DNA of 64,000 nucleotides. Source: Streptomyces liangshanensis. GTDB lineage: Bacteria > Actinomycetota > Actinomycetes > Streptomycetales > Streptomycetaceae. The notes beneath the pieces are model-generated. The model was not told the DNA's origin, made no database searches, and saw nothing but the letters and a program-made list of their open reading frames with translations. How positions within the stretch are numbered: position 1 is the first letter of the stretch; each line of letters starts with the position of its first letter. The DNA lies in NCBI RefSeq assembly GCF_011694815.1, contig NZ_CP050177.1:1426001-1490000 (forward strand). Reading direction: 5' to 3'. Below, piece by piece: positions 38,538 to 47,521 of the stretch. The translations under genes were made by a program, and so were the position numbers.

Positions 38538-39704
38538 TTAGGCGGCGCCCGCCGCCGGGGCGCAGGCGGCTGGCCGGGGAGGTGAGGGGGCCGGGTCGTG
38601 GTGGATCGGGGTGTGGGCGCCCGTTAGGGGGGTGCCTGTGCCGCCTCGGCGCGTTGCCACTACCTCCGCGACGATCGACAACGCCGTCTCCTCCGGCGTC
38701 CGCGCGCCCAGGTCGAGCCCGATCGGGGAGCGCAGCCGGGAGAGCTCCGCCTCCGTCACCCCCACCTCCCGCAACCGCGCGTTCCGGTCCTCGTGCGTAC
38801 GGCGCGACCCCATCGCGCCGACGAAGGCGACCGGCATCCTCAACGCCCTTTCCAGTAACGGCACGTCGAACTTCACGTCGTGCGTGAGGACGCACAACAC
38901 CGTCCGCCCGTCCACCCGCGCCGACTCCAGGTAGCGGTGGGGCCAGGCGACCACCACCTCGTCCGCGTCGGGGAAGCGCGCGGCCGTGGCGAAGACGGGG
39001 CGCGCGTCGCACACCGTCACGTGGTAACCCACGAACTTCCCCGCCCGGGCCAGCGCCGACGCGAAGTCGATCGCGCCGAACACGATCATGCGCGGCGGCG
39101 GCACCCGCGACTCCACGAGCAGCGTCAGGGGCCGGCCGCACCGGGAGCCGCCCTCGCCCACGACGAACGTGGTGGTGCGGCCCGCGTCCAGCAGGGCGCG
39201 CGCCTCGCCCGCGGCCGTGCGGTCCAGTTCCGGATGGCCGCCGAGGCCGCCCTCGTACGATCCGTCGGGGCGTACGAGCAGGGCCCGCCCCACCAGTTCC
39301 GCCGGCCCCTCGGTGACCCGGGCCAGCGCCGCCGCCTCCCCCCGCGCGGCGGCGGCCAGCGCGGCCGCGTACACCTGCCGCCCGGCGGAGGCGGCCCGTA
39401 CCGGCGTCACCAGGATGTCGATGACCCCGCCGCAGGTCAGCCCCACGGCGAAGGCGTCCTCGTCGGCGTAGCCGAACCGCTCCAGGACGGGCTCGCCGTC
39501 CCGGAGCGCCTGGGCGCAGAGTTCGTACACCGCCCCCTCCACGCACCCGCCGGAGACCGAGCCGATCGCCGTGCCCTCGCTGTCGACGGCGAGCGCGGCT
39601 CCCGGCGACCGGGGCGCGCTGCCGGTGACCGCCACCACCGTGGCGACGGCGAAGTCGCGCCCCTGCCGGACCCAACGGTCCAGCTCTTCCGCGATGTCCA
39701 GCAT
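38538..39704 (-). CDS. xdhC: XdhC-family molybdoenzyme maturation factor
   Basis: The 388-aa protein inserts sulfurated molybdenum cofactor into xanthine dehydrogenase in related systems. It shows the N-terminal XdhC_CoxI domain (ATVVAVTGSAPRSPGAALAV, SGGCVEGAVYELC, residues about 21-70). A Rossmann-like XdhC_C region follows (RMIVFGAIDFASALARAGKFVGYHVTVCDARPVFA), with LTHDVKFDVPLLERAL and GAMGSRRTHEDR. The ATG at 39704 follows GAGGAGAG. It is the last gene of the xdh unit, downstream of the purine permease. The C-terminal 25 residues are Pro/Ala-rich. Confidence 0.9.
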   Translation of the reverse strand: MLDIAEELDRWVRQGRDFAVATVVAVTGSAPRSPGAALAVDSEGTAIGSVSGGCVEGAVYELCAQALRDGEPVLERFGYADEDAFAVGLTCGGVIDILVTPVRAASAGRQVYAAALAAAARGEAAALARVTEGPAELVGRALLVRPDGSYEGGLGGHPELDRTAAGEARALLDAGRTTTFVVGEGGSRCGRPLTLLVESRVPPPRMIVFGAIDFASALARAGKFVGYHVTVCDARPVFATAARFPDADEVVVAWPHRYLESARVDGRTVLCVLTHDVKFDVPLLERALRMPVAFVGAMGSRRTHEDRNARLREVGVTEAELSRLRSPIGLDLGARTPEETALSIVAEVVATRRGGTGTPLTGAHTPIHHDPAPSPPRPAACAPAAGAA

Positions 39705-39777
39705 GTCCGAGTCTCTCCTCGCAGGGGTAGGGGGAGGGGGAGCAGGAGGGGGGAGCAGGAAGGGGGGCGGGAGGGGG

Positions 39778-41238
39778 TCAGACGCCCAGCCAGGATTCGA
39801 TCGGGTGCAGGGCGTAGAAGACGACGAAGACCGCCGTGAGCCCCCACATGAAGGCACCGGTCTCCCGCCCCTTGCCCTGCGCCACCCTGAGGGCGGTGTA
39901 CGAGATGACGCCCGCCGCGACCCCGGCGGTGATGGAGTACGTGAACGGCATCAGGACCACCGTCAGGAAGACGGGGACGGCGACGGCCCGGTCGCCCCAG
40001 TCCACGTGCCGGGCGTTCTGCGCCATCATCGCGCCGATGACCACCAGGGCGGCGGCGGCGACCTCTCCCGGGACGAGTTGGGTGAGCGGGGTGAAGAAGA
40101 GGCAGGCGGCGAAGAGCAGGCCGGTGACGACGGAGGCCAGGCCGGTACGCGCCCCCTCGCCGACGCCCGTCGCGGACTCGACGAACACGGTCTGGCCGGA
40201 GCCGCCCGCCAGCCCGCCGACGGCGCCGCCGGCCCCGTCGACGAACAACGCCTTGGACAGGCCCGGCATCCGGCCCCGCTCGTCCGCGAGCCCCGCCTCC
40301 GTACCGACTCCGATGATGGTCGCCATCGCGTCGAAGAAACCCGCGAGCACCAGGGTGAAGACGATCATCCCCACCGTCATCGCGCCCACGTCCCCCCAGC
40401 CGCCGAAGTCCACCTTCCCGAAGAGCGAGAAGTCGGGCAACGAGACCGCGCTGCCGGTCAGTTCGGGCGGTCCGCTCCCCCAGGCCCGGGCGCCGACGGC
40501 GCCGGTGGCGTTGAGGACCGCGGCGGCGATCGAGCCGAGGACGATGCCGATCAGGATCGCGCCCGGCACCTGGCGTATCTGGAGCATGAAGATGAGCAGC
40601 AGCGTCACGCAGAAGAGCAGGACGGGCCACCCGGCGAGCTGGCCGGCCGGGCCGAGGGTGACCGGGCCGCCGCCCTGCGAGGCGTGGACGAACCCGGCCT
40701 TCACCAGTCCGATGAGGGCGACGAACATGCCGATGCCGATGGTGATGGCGTGTTTCAGGGCGAGCGGGATGGCGTTCATGATCATCTCGCGCAGGCCGGT
40801 GACCACCAGGAGGCAGATCACCACCCCGTACAGCACGCACATGGCCATGGCCTGCGGCCAGGTCATCACGGGCACGACCTGCCCGGCGAGCACACCGGAC
40901 ACGGAGAGCCCGGCGGCCAGGGCGAGCGGCACCTTCCCGACGAGGCCCATCAGGAGGGTGGTGAGCGCCGCGGCGAGCGCGGTCGCGGTGATGAGGGCGG
41001 ACCGGGCGAGGGTGTCTCCCGCGACGTCCTCGCCGGACAGGATGAGGGGGTTGAGCAGGAGGATGTACGCCATGGCCATGAAGGTCGTGACGCCGCCGCG
41101 GACCTCGCGGGCGAAGGTCGATCCCCGGTGGGAGATCTCGAAGTAGCGGTCGATCCCGGACCGTCCGGCCGGAGGACGCGAGCCGGTGCTGCCGGCGTCC
41201 TCGGCGGTGGTCGTGGGCCGTACTGACGACTGGGTCAT
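39778..41238 (-). CDS. AzgA-type purine (guanine/hypoxanthine) permease
   Basis: The 486-aa NCS2 transporter has about 12-14 TM helices. AzgA-branch signatures include REVRGGVTTFMAMAYILLLNP, GVLAGQVVPVMTWPQAMAM, LALKHAITIGIGMFVALIGL, FVDGAGGAVGGLAGGSGQT (ion/substrate region) and ESATGVGEGARTGLASVVTG. It takes up adenine, guanine or hypoxanthine by proton symport in characterised relatives. The ATG at 41238 is chosen because GGGAG lies upstream; five residues further 5' would be an alternative. It sits between xdhC and the Mo subunit and so feeds the pathway with substrate. Confidence 0.9.
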   Translation of the reverse strand: MTQSSVRPTTTAEDAGSTGSRPPAGRSGIDRYFEISHRGSTFAREVRGGVTTFMAMAYILLLNPLILSGEDVAGDTLARSALITATALAAALTTLLMGLVGKVPLALAAGLSVSGVLAGQVVPVMTWPQAMAMCVLYGVVICLLVVTGLREMIMNAIPLALKHAITIGIGMFVALIGLVKAGFVHASQGGGPVTLGPAGQLAGWPVLLFCVTLLLIFMLQIRQVPGAILIGIVLGSIAAAVLNATGAVGARAWGSGPPELTGSAVSLPDFSLFGKVDFGGWGDVGAMTVGMIVFTLVLAGFFDAMATIIGVGTEAGLADERGRMPGLSKALFVDGAGGAVGGLAGGSGQTVFVESATGVGEGARTGLASVVTGLLFAACLFFTPLTQLVPGEVAAAALVVIGAMMAQNARHVDWGDRAVAVPVFLTVVLMPFTYSITAGVAAGVISYTALRVAQGKGRETGAFMWGLTAVFVVFYALHPIESWLGV

Positions 41239-41340
41239 GTTGCCTGCTCCCAAGGTTCACAGGGGCACCCGCGAACTACTGGTGGATACGCGGGATTTGG
41301 GATGGACGCATGGGCTGCACGACCCGGGGGACGGCCCGAG

Positions 41341-41381
41341 ACGAACGAACGAACGGAAGTTAGGTAGGGAGGTAGGTAGGG
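41341..41381. repeat. Tetranucleotide simple repeats
   Basis: ACGA repeats (41341-41355) and TAGG repeats (41361-41381) lie in the spacer between the xdh Mo-subunit stop and the permease start. This is unusual in a GC-rich streptomycete and could slip. Confidence 0.7.
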
Positions 41382-41431
41382 ACGAGTGGGGGGTGCGTGG
41401 GGCCGGGCGGGCGGGTGGCCCGCGCCGGCCG

Positions 41432-43891
41432 TCACATGCCTGTCAGGTGCTCCGGCCGGACCGGTGTTCTGTTCAGCTCCAGCCCGGTCGCGTTCCTGAT
41501 GGCCGCCAGGATCGCGGGGGTTGACGACAGGGTCGGTGCCTCGCCGATGCCCCGCAGCCCGTACGGCGCGTGCTCGTCGGCCAGTTCGAGCACGTCGACG
41601 GGGATCGTCGGGGTGTCGAGGAGCGTGGGGATGAGGTAGTCCGTGAAGGACGGGTTGCGCACCTTCGCGGTCACCGGGTCGACGATGATCTCCTCCATGA
41701 CGGCCACCCCGAGGCCCTGGAGGCTGCCGCCCTGGATCTGGCCGACGACGGAGAGCGGGTTGAGCGCCTTGCCGACGTCCTGCGCCACGGCCAGTTCGAT
41801 GACCTTGACGAGGCCCAGTTCGGTGTCGACCTCGACCACCGCGCGGTGGGCCGCGAAGGAGTACTGGACGTGGCCGTTGCCCTGTCCCGTACGGAGGTCG
41901 AAGGCCTCGGTGGCGCGGTGGCGCCACTCCAGCTCCAGGTCCACCACCTCGTCCTCCAGCACGTCCGCGAGGTCGGCGAGCACCTCGCCGCCGTCGGTGA
42001 CGACCTTGCCGCTCTCCAGGAGCAGTTCGGCGGTGGCCCAGGCGGGGTGGTACGTACCGAACTTGCGGCGGCCCAGTTCGAGGACCTTCTCCCGCACGTG
42101 CTCGCAGGTGTTCTTGATCGCGCCGCCCGTGACATAGGTCTGGCGGGAGGCGGAGGTGGACCCCGCCGAGCCGACCCGGGTGTCGGCGGGCTGGATGGTG
42201 ACCTGGGCGACGCCCAGTTCGCTGCGGGCGATCTGGGCGTGGACGGTCACCCCGCCCTGGCCGACCTCGGCCATCGCGGTGTGCACGACGGCGACCGGCT
42301 CCCCCGCGATGACCTCCAGGCGCACGCGCGCGGTGGAGTAGTCGTCGAAGCCCTCGGAGAAGCCGACGTTCTTGATGCCGACCGCGTACCCGACGCCCCG
42401 CACGACGCCTTCGCCGTGCGTGGTGTTGGACAGGCCGCCGGGCAGCGCCCGGACGTCCGGCGCCTCGCCCGCCGTGAGCCACTGCTGCTCGGGCGGCAGC
42501 GGCCTCGCCTTCACCCGGCGGAGCAGCTCGGCGACGGGCGCGGGTGAGTCGACGCGCTGGCCGGTCGGCAGGAGTGTGCCCTGTTCCATGGCGTTGAGCT
42601 GACGGAACTCCACCGGGTCCAGGCCCAGTTCGGCCGCCAGCTTGTCCATCTGCGCCTCGTACGCGAAGCACGCCTGGACGGCGCCGAAGCCGCGCATCGC
42701 CCCGCAGGGCGGGTTGTTGGTGTAGAGCGCGATCGCCTCGATGTCGACGTTCTCGACGACGTACGGGCCGACGGAGAGGGAGGAGGCGTTGCCGACGACG
42801 GCCGGGGACGCCGACGCGTACGCGCCGCCGTCGAGCACGATCCGGCACCTCATGTGGGTGAGCTTCCCGTCGCGCGTCGCGCCGTGCTCGTAGTGCAACT
42901 TCGCGGGATGGCGGTGGACATGGCCGAAGAACGACTCGAAGCGGTTGTAGACCATCTTGACCGGCTTGCCGGTGCGCAGGGCCAGCAGGCACGCGTGGAT
43001 CTGCATCGACAGGTCCTCGCGGCCCCCGAACGCGCCGCCGACGCCGGACAGGGTCATGCGGACCTTGCTGTCGGGCAGGCCGAGGACGGGGGCGATCTGG
43101 CGGAGGTCGGAGTGGAGCCACTGGGTGGCCACGTACAGGTCGACGCCGCCGTCCTCGGCGGGGACGGCGAGTCCCGACTCGGGGCCGAGGAACGCCTGGT
43201 CCTGCATGCCGAAGACGTAGTCCCCGGTGACGATCACGTCCGCGCGCGCCGCCGCCGCGTCCGCGTCGCCGCGGACGATGGGCTGGCGGTGGACGACGTT
43301 GGGGTGGGGGACGTGGCCGGAAGAGGGGGTCCCCCCTGGACCGGAGCCTGTCGGAGGTCCTTGGGGGCGGTCGTCGCGGCCCTCGTGGACGAGGGGTGCG
43401 CCGGGCGCGGTGGCCGACACCTCGTCGGTGATGACGGGGAGTTCGGCGTAGTCGATGCGGATCCTGGCGGCGGCGCGGCGCGCGGTCTCCGGGTGGTCCG
43501 CGGCGACGATCGCGACGGGCTCGCCGTGGTGGCGGACCTTGCCGTGGGCGAGGACGGGCGTGTCCTGGATCTCCAGGCCGTAGTGCTTCACCTCGGTCGG
43601 CAGGTCGTCGTAGGTGAGGATCGCGTACACACCGGGGACGGCGAGGGCCTCGGAGATGTCGACGGACCGGATCTCGGCATGCGCCACGGTGGAGCGCAGG
43701 GTGTGGCCCCACAGCATGTCCTCGTGCCACATGTCCGAGGAGTACGCGAACTCGCCGGTGACCTTGAGGGTGCCGTCGGGACGCAGGGTGGACTCGCCGA
43801 TGCCGCCCCTGGTAGGGGAACCCTGGGTGAGGCTCGTGGGGGTGCCGGTGGGGGTCCGGGGTGTGCCGGTACGACGTGTGGGGGACGTCAT
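41432..43891 (-). CDS. Xanthine dehydrogenase, molybdopterin-binding subunit
   Basis: The 819-aa protein is the catalytic subunit that hydroxylates hypoxanthine/xanthine to urate. The opening IGESTLRPDGTLKVTGEFAYSSDM, the LSGVGGAFGGREDLSMQIHA Mo-site loop, GAMRGFGAVQACFAYEAQMD (arginine in substrate binding), GVVRGVGYAVGIKNVGFSEG, HTAMAEVGQGGVTVHAQIA and LRGIGEAPTLSSTPAILAAI (active-site Glu) are all xanthine dehydrogenase-type, not aldehyde oxidase-type by eye. The first 28 residues and a Gly/Pro insertion near 143-150 are low-complexity. The ATG at 43891 overlaps the 2Fe-2S subunit stop (ATGA). Confidence 0.93.
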   Translation of the reverse strand: MTSPTRRTGTPRTPTGTPTSLTQGSPTRGGIGESTLRPDGTLKVTGEFAYSSDMWHEDMLWGHTLRSTVAHAEIRSVDISEALAVPGVYAILTYDDLPTEVKHYGLEIQDTPVLAHGKVRHHGEPVAIVAADHPETARRAAARIRIDYAELPVITDEVSATAPGAPLVHEGRDDRPQGPPTGSGPGGTPSSGHVPHPNVVHRQPIVRGDADAAAARADVIVTGDYVFGMQDQAFLGPESGLAVPAEDGGVDLYVATQWLHSDLRQIAPVLGLPDSKVRMTLSGVGGAFGGREDLSMQIHACLLALRTGKPVKMVYNRFESFFGHVHRHPAKLHYEHGATRDGKLTHMRCRIVLDGGAYASASPAVVGNASSLSVGPYVVENVDIEAIALYTNNPPCGAMRGFGAVQACFAYEAQMDKLAAELGLDPVEFRQLNAMEQGTLLPTGQRVDSPAPVAELLRRVKARPLPPEQQWLTAGEAPDVRALPGGLSNTTHGEGVVRGVGYAVGIKNVGFSEGFDDYSTARVRLEVIAGEPVAVVHTAMAEVGQGGVTVHAQIARSELGVAQVTIQPADTRVGSAGSTSASRQTYVTGGAIKNTCEHVREKVLELGRRKFGTYHPAWATAELLLESGKVVTDGGEVLADLADVLEDEVVDLELEWRHRATEAFDLRTGQGNGHVQYSFAAHRAVVEVDTELGLVKVIELAVAQDVGKALNPLSVVGQIQGGSLQGLGVAVMEEIIVDPVTAKVRNPSFTDYLIPTLLDTPTIPVDVLELADEHAPYGLRGIGEAPTLSSTPAILAAIRNATGLELNRTPVRPEHLTGM

Positions 43892-44466
43892 CGTCGGTTC
43901 GCCTCTTCCTGTCGCGCCGCGGCCAGCCGTACCGCGTCGAGGATCGCCTCGTACCCGGTGCAACGGCAGAGGTTGCCGGAGAGTGCCTCGCGGATGTCCG
44001 CGTCGGTCGGGGACGGGTTGCGCTCCAGCATCTCGTCGGCGGCGACCAGGAGCCCGGGGGTGCAGAAGCCGCACTGCACGGCGCCGGCGTCCATGAACGC
44101 CTGCTGCACGTGTGACAGTTGGCCCGCCCGCACGCCCTCCCCGCCCGGAACACCGCCCGGGGCACCGCCCGGAACGCCCTCCCCGCCCCGGCCGTCGCCG
44201 CGCTCGCGGTCGCGCTGCCCCGCGTACTCCGCCAGGCCCTCGACCGTCAGCACCTCGCGGCCCTCCACCTGTCCGGCCGCGACCAGGCACGCGCACACGG
44301 GCACGCCGTCGAGCCGTACCGTACAAGAACCGCATTCGCCCTGTTCACAGGCGTTCTTGGAGCCGGGCAGGCCCAGCCGCTCCCGCAGGACGTACAGCAG
44401 GCTCTCGCCCTCCCAGACGTCGTCGGCCTCGTGCCGGCGTCCGTTGACCGTGAAGTTCACTCGCAT
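43888..44466 (-). CDS. Xanthine dehydrogenase, 2Fe-2S subunit
   Basis: The 192-aa iron-sulfur subunit carries a plant-type [2Fe-2S] site at Cys40, Cys45, Cys48 and Cys60. A second cluster site has C132/C135 (QCGFCTPG) and the CRCTGY motif near residue 165. A Gly/Pro/Arg-rich insertion of about 30 residues (84-114) separates the two domains and is unusual for the family. It transfers electrons from the Mo centre to FAD. Its ATG at 44466 lies 2 nt after the FAD-subunit stop. Confidence 0.93.
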   Translation of the reverse strand: MRVNFTVNGRRHEADDVWEGESLLYVLRERLGLPGSKNACEQGECGSCTVRLDGVPVCACLVAAGQVEGREVLTVEGLAEYAGQRDRERGDGRGGEGVPGGAPGGVPGGEGVRAGQLSHVQQAFMDAGAVQCGFCTPGLLVAADEMLERNPSPTDADIREALSGNLCRCTGYEAILDAVRLAAARQEEANRR

Positions 44467-44468
44467 GA

Positions 44469-45359
44469 TCAGGCAGCTCCTCGGAGAGTGCGGCCGGCGC
44501 CGCGGTACCGCTCCCACGTCCAGCCGAGCTGGCGGCGGGCCATGACGCCGACCGCGTGGCGGCGGTACCTGGCGGTGCCGCGCACGTCGTCGATGGGGTT
44601 GCACGCGGCGGCGACGAGGTCCGCGAACTGCCGGACGACCGACGGGGTGATGACCTTCCCGTTGTCCCAGAAGCCGCCCTCCTCCAGCGCCGCGCCGAGG
44701 AAGTCCTCCGCCACCCGGGCCCGGACGGGCGTGGGGGCGGCCGAGCCGATGCCGGTCCGTACCGTACGGGTGTCCGGGTGCAGCGCCAGGCCGAACGCGC
44801 AGACGGCGATGACCATCGCGTTGCGCGTGCCGACCTTCGAGTACTGCTGCGGTCCGTCCGCCTTCTTGACCCGTACGGCCCTGATGAGTTCGTCGGGCGC
44901 GAGGGCGTTGCGCTTGACGCCGGTGTAGAAGTCGTCGATCGGGATGAGGCGGGTGCCCCGTACCGACTCGGCCTCGACCTCGGCGCCCGCGGCCAGGAGC
45001 GCGGGGTGCGCGTCACCGGCCGGGGAGGCGGTGCCGAGGTTGCCGCCGACGCCGCCGCGGTTGCGGATCTGCGGCGAGGCGACGGTGTGGGAGGCGAGCG
45101 CGAGGCCGGGCAGCTCGGTCCGCAGGTTCTCCATGATGGCGGCGTACGGGACGGAGGCGCCGAGCCGGACGTGGTCGTCGGCGATCTGCCAGGTGGTCAG
45201 CTCGCCGATGCGGTTCAGGTCGAGCAGGTGCTCGGGCCTGCGGTGGTCGAAGTTGATCTCGACCATGACGTCCGTGCCCCCGGCGATGGGCACGGCGGAG
45301 GGGTGCTCGGCCTTGGCGGCGAGCGCCTCCTGCCAGGTGGCGGGGCGAAGGAAGTCCAT
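44469..45359 (-). CDS. Xanthine dehydrogenase, FAD-binding subunit
   Basis: The 296-aa subunit has the FAD_binding_5 pattern. AVPIAGGTDVMVEINFDHRRPEHLLDL and LASHTVASPQIRNRGGVGGNLGTASPAGD (residues about 94-122) bind the FAD and pyrophosphate, followed by the CO_deh_flav_C domain (YSKVGTRNAMVIAVCAFGLAL). It passes electrons to NAD+. The ATG at 45359 has GAGGAGAG upstream and is the start of the five-gene xdh operon. PucR is divergent. Confidence 0.93.
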   Translation of the reverse strand: MDFLRPATWQEALAAKAEHPSAVPIAGGTDVMVEINFDHRRPEHLLDLNRIGELTTWQIADDHVRLGASVPYAAIMENLRTELPGLALASHTVASPQIRNRGGVGGNLGTASPAGDAHPALLAAGAEVEAESVRGTRLIPIDDFYTGVKRNALAPDELIRAVRVKKADGPQQYSKVGTRNAMVIAVCAFGLALHPDTRTVRTGIGSAAPTPVRARVAEDFLGAALEEGGFWDNGKVITPSVVRQFADLVAAACNPIDDVRGTARYRRHAVGVMARRQLGWTWERYRGAGRTLRGAA

Positions 45360-45516
45360 GAAGGGCTCTCCTCTCGATCGTTCGCGGTCGGGCGATTCCT
45401 GATCGGGCGGGGACGGCCGGCCCTGTTCATGAACTGTTCACGCGGTGTGCCGCGAGTACACGCACCAGTACACCGGGAGTGCGCCGCCCGGGGCAGTCAC
45501 GGAAACCATGAAGGGG

Positions 45517-45547
45517 TTGGCCGAGCGTGCGCGGCGTCTTGTAGATT
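45517..45547 (+). promoter_or_regulatory. Candidate pucR promoter
   Basis: TTGGCC (45517-45522) and TAGATT (45542-45547) lie 19 bp apart, giving a predicted transcript start about 45554. This would place the tandem 13-bp array (45587-45651) in the 5' leader of the pucR mRNA. Confidence 0.45.
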
Positions 45548-45586
45548 CGAACGAATGGCGAGCCTCGCTTCCCTTCCCTCCCTGCT

Positions 45587-45651
45587 GGAATCGGCTCCTG
45601 GAATCGGATCCCGGAGTCGGCTCACGAAATCAGCTCATGAAATCGGCTCGC
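45587..45651 (+). repeat. Five tandem 13-bp repeats in the pucR leader
   Basis: Units are GGAATCGGCTCCT, GGAATCGGATCCC, GGAGTCGGCTCAC, GAAATCAGCTCAT and GAAATCGGCTCGC, end to end. A frame stop at 45638 and the 13-bp period exclude coding. The array ends 31 bp before the chosen start codon. Confidence 0.85.
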
Positions 45652-45682
45652 GACATTGACGAGAAAGATCGGCGGCGAAGAG

Positions 45683-47521
45683 ATGCGGCTGCGCGCACTG
45701 CTGGAGACCGACGCGCTGGGCCTGCGGCTGCTGGGCGGCGCGGGTGAGCTGGACCGCGGTGTCCGTGGCGTCATGACCACCGATCTGCGGGACCCGAGCC
45801 GCTACCTGTCCGGCGGCGAACTGGTGTTGACAGGTCTCGCCTGGCGGCGCGCCCCGAAGGACTCGGAGCCGTTCGTACGGATCCTCGACGCGGCCGGGGT
45901 CGCGGGGCTCGCGGCGGGTGAGGCGGAGCTCGGGCACATCCCGGAGGACCTGGTCACGGCGTGCGTACGGCACCGGCTGCCGCTGTTCGCGGTACGGGAG
46001 GACGTGGCCTTCGCGACGATCACCGAGCACGTCGTCCGGCAGGTGTCCGGGGAGCGGGCCGGGGATCTGGCGGCCGTGGTGGACCGGCACCGCAGGCTGA
46101 TGACGTCGGGGCCGGCGGGCGGGGGGCCCGAAGTGGTGCTGGGCCTGCTCTCCTCGGACCTGGACCTGCGGGCGTGGGTCCTGACGCCGACCGGGCGGCA
46201 GGTCGCGGGCGGTGGCGCGCCGCTGGCCGCGTCCCGGGCGGCGGCGCTGGCGGCGGAGCATCTGGCGGCCACCCGTTCGGGACGGAGGTCGCCCTATCGG
46301 GTGACCGTCGCGGGGACGGCGTACTCCCTCTTCCCGATCGGGGACCCGGGGCGCGGGGCGTCGCCGGCCGCCGTCAAGGACGTGCGCGAGACCGTGTTGT
46401 CGGACTGGCTCCTCGCCGTCGAGGCGGACGCGGGCGAGTGGCCGGCGGAGCGGCTGGACCTGCTCCAGGGGGTGGCGCAGCTGATCTCGGTGGAACGGGA
46501 CCGGCGTGACGCGTCGCGTACGGTACGGCGGCGGCTCGCCCAGGAGGTCGTGGACCTGGTCCAGGACGGGGCGGCCCCGGCGGAGATCGCGGCGCGCCTG
46601 CGGGTCGCCGCACCGGTGCTGCTGCCGGGGGTGGGGGCGGCTCCGCACTGGCAGGTGGTGGTGGCCCGGGTGGAGTGGGCGGGTGGGGAGGAGAGGTCGG
46701 CGCACGCGGCGGGTCCCGTCGCGCAGGCGGTCCTGGAGGAGATCCTGACCGACCGCACCCCACCGGGGACGGCGCCGGGGACGGACCTGTCGGACCGCAT
46801 CGCGGTGGCCCATGCGGACGGCGAGGCGATCGCATTGGTACCGCTGGCCTGGACGGCGACGGACTTGGGGGCGGGCGCTTCGGGTGCGGGTGGCTCGGAG
46901 GCGGGCGCTGGGGGCACGGGCGCTTCGAAGGCGGGCGCTGCGGGTGGCTCGGAGGCGAGCGCTGCGGGTCCGGGTGCTTCGGGTACGGGCGCCGCCGCCG
47001 CCGACGTCGCGGTCGATCACCGGCCCGGGCTGGACGCCGAGGCCTTGTTGGGGGCCGTGCGGGGGACGTTGGGGGCCGGGCTCGGGGAGGACGGGCGGCT
47101 GACGCTCGGCGTGAGCGCCGCCGTGCACTCGGCCGAGGGACTGCGCGGCGCGCTGGAGGAGGCCCGGCACGCCCGTCGCGTCGCGGCGGCGCGGCCGGGG
47201 CGGGTCAGCGCGGCCGGGCACCACGAACTGGCCTCGCACGTCCTGCTGCTGCCCTTCGTCCCCGACGACGTCCGACGGGCGTTCACGGCACGGCTGCTGG
47301 ACCCCCTGCGGGAGTACGACAAGCGCCACCGCGCGGAGTTGATCCCCACGCTGGAGGCATTCCTCGACTGCGACGGCTCCTGGACCCGCTGCGCCGCACG
47401 GCTGCACCTCCACGTCAACACCCTGCGCTACCGGGTCGGCCGCATCGAGCAGTTGACCGGCCGCGACCTGTCCCGCCTGGAGGACAAGTTGGACTTCTTC
47501 CTCGCGCTGCGGATGAGCTGA
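45683..47521 (+). CDS. pucR: PucR-family purine catabolism regulator
   Basis: The 612-aa protein has an N-terminal PucR domain (MRLRALLETDALGLRLLGGA, GGELVLTGLAW, HRLPLFAVREDVAFATITEHVVRQ, residues about 1-125), a GGDEF-like middle region and a C-terminal HTH_30 domain (LEAFLDCDGSWTRCAARLHLHVNTLRYRVGRIEQLTG, about 553-590). PucR proteins activate or repress purine degradation in response to allantoin or urate. A Gly/Ala/Ser-rich linker occupies about residues 396-440. The ATG at 45683 is chosen; a TTG at 45656 would add 9 residues. It is divergent from the xdh operon and most likely controls it. Confidence 0.9.
   Translation: MRLRALLETDALGLRLLGGAGELDRGVRGVMTTDLRDPSRYLSGGELVLTGLAWRRAPKDSEPFVRILDAAGVAGLAAGEAELGHIPEDLVTACVRHRLPLFAVREDVAFATITEHVVRQVSGERAGDLAAVVDRHRRLMTSGPAGGGPEVVLGLLSSDLDLRAWVLTPTGRQVAGGGAPLAASRAAALAAEHLAATRSGRRSPYRVTVAGTAYSLFPIGDPGRGASPAAVKDVRETVLSDWLLAVEADAGEWPAERLDLLQGVAQLISVERDRRDASRTVRRRLAQEVVDLVQDGAAPAEIAARLRVAAPVLLPGVGAAPHWQVVVARVEWAGGEERSAHAAGPVAQAVLEEILTDRTPPGTAPGTDLSDRIAVAHADGEAIALVPLAWTATDLGAGASGAGGSEAGAGGTGASKAGAAGGSEASAAGPGASGTGAAAADVAVDHRPGLDAEALLGAVRGTLGAGLGEDGRLTLGVSAAVHSAEGLRGALEEARHARRVAAARPGRVSAAGHHELASHVLLLPFVPDDVRRAFTARLLDPLREYDKRHRAELIPTLEAFLDCDGSWTRCAARLHLHVNTLRYRVGRIEQLTGRDLSRLEDKLDFFLALRMS
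46868..47000 (+). repeat. Imperfect tandem Gly/Ala/Ser-rich repeats in the pucR coding region
   Basis: The DNA repeats GGCGGGCGCT and GGCTCGGAGGCG many times, giving a disordered linker with GASGAG, GGSEAG and GASKAG units between the middle domain and the HTH. Confidence 0.7.

Larger units (their letters stand above)
45360..45682. promoter_or_regulatory. Divergent control region between xdh and pucR
   Basis: This 323-nt gap has no gene. It contains GTTCATGAAC (45425-45434, perfect palindrome), ATTCG-AA-CGAAT (45545-45556, 5-bp arms), the candidate pucR promoter and a 13-bp tandem array. The xdh promoter must read leftward from about 45380-45450. Confidence 0.6.

Noticed and set aside
45360..45540. 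A gcl/hyi-type palindrome upstream of the xdh operon.
   Set aside because: No TTCCG-N5-CGGAA or close variant was found in this stretch; only GTTCATGAAC and ATTCG-AA-CGAAT, which are unrelated.
45656..45682. A TTG start for PucR nine codons upstream of the chosen ATG.
   Set aside because: The ATG at 45683 begins the typical PucR N-terminus, and the TTG lacks a good RBS. The choice does not affect the repeat finding, since an in-frame stop at 45638 excludes coding through the array.
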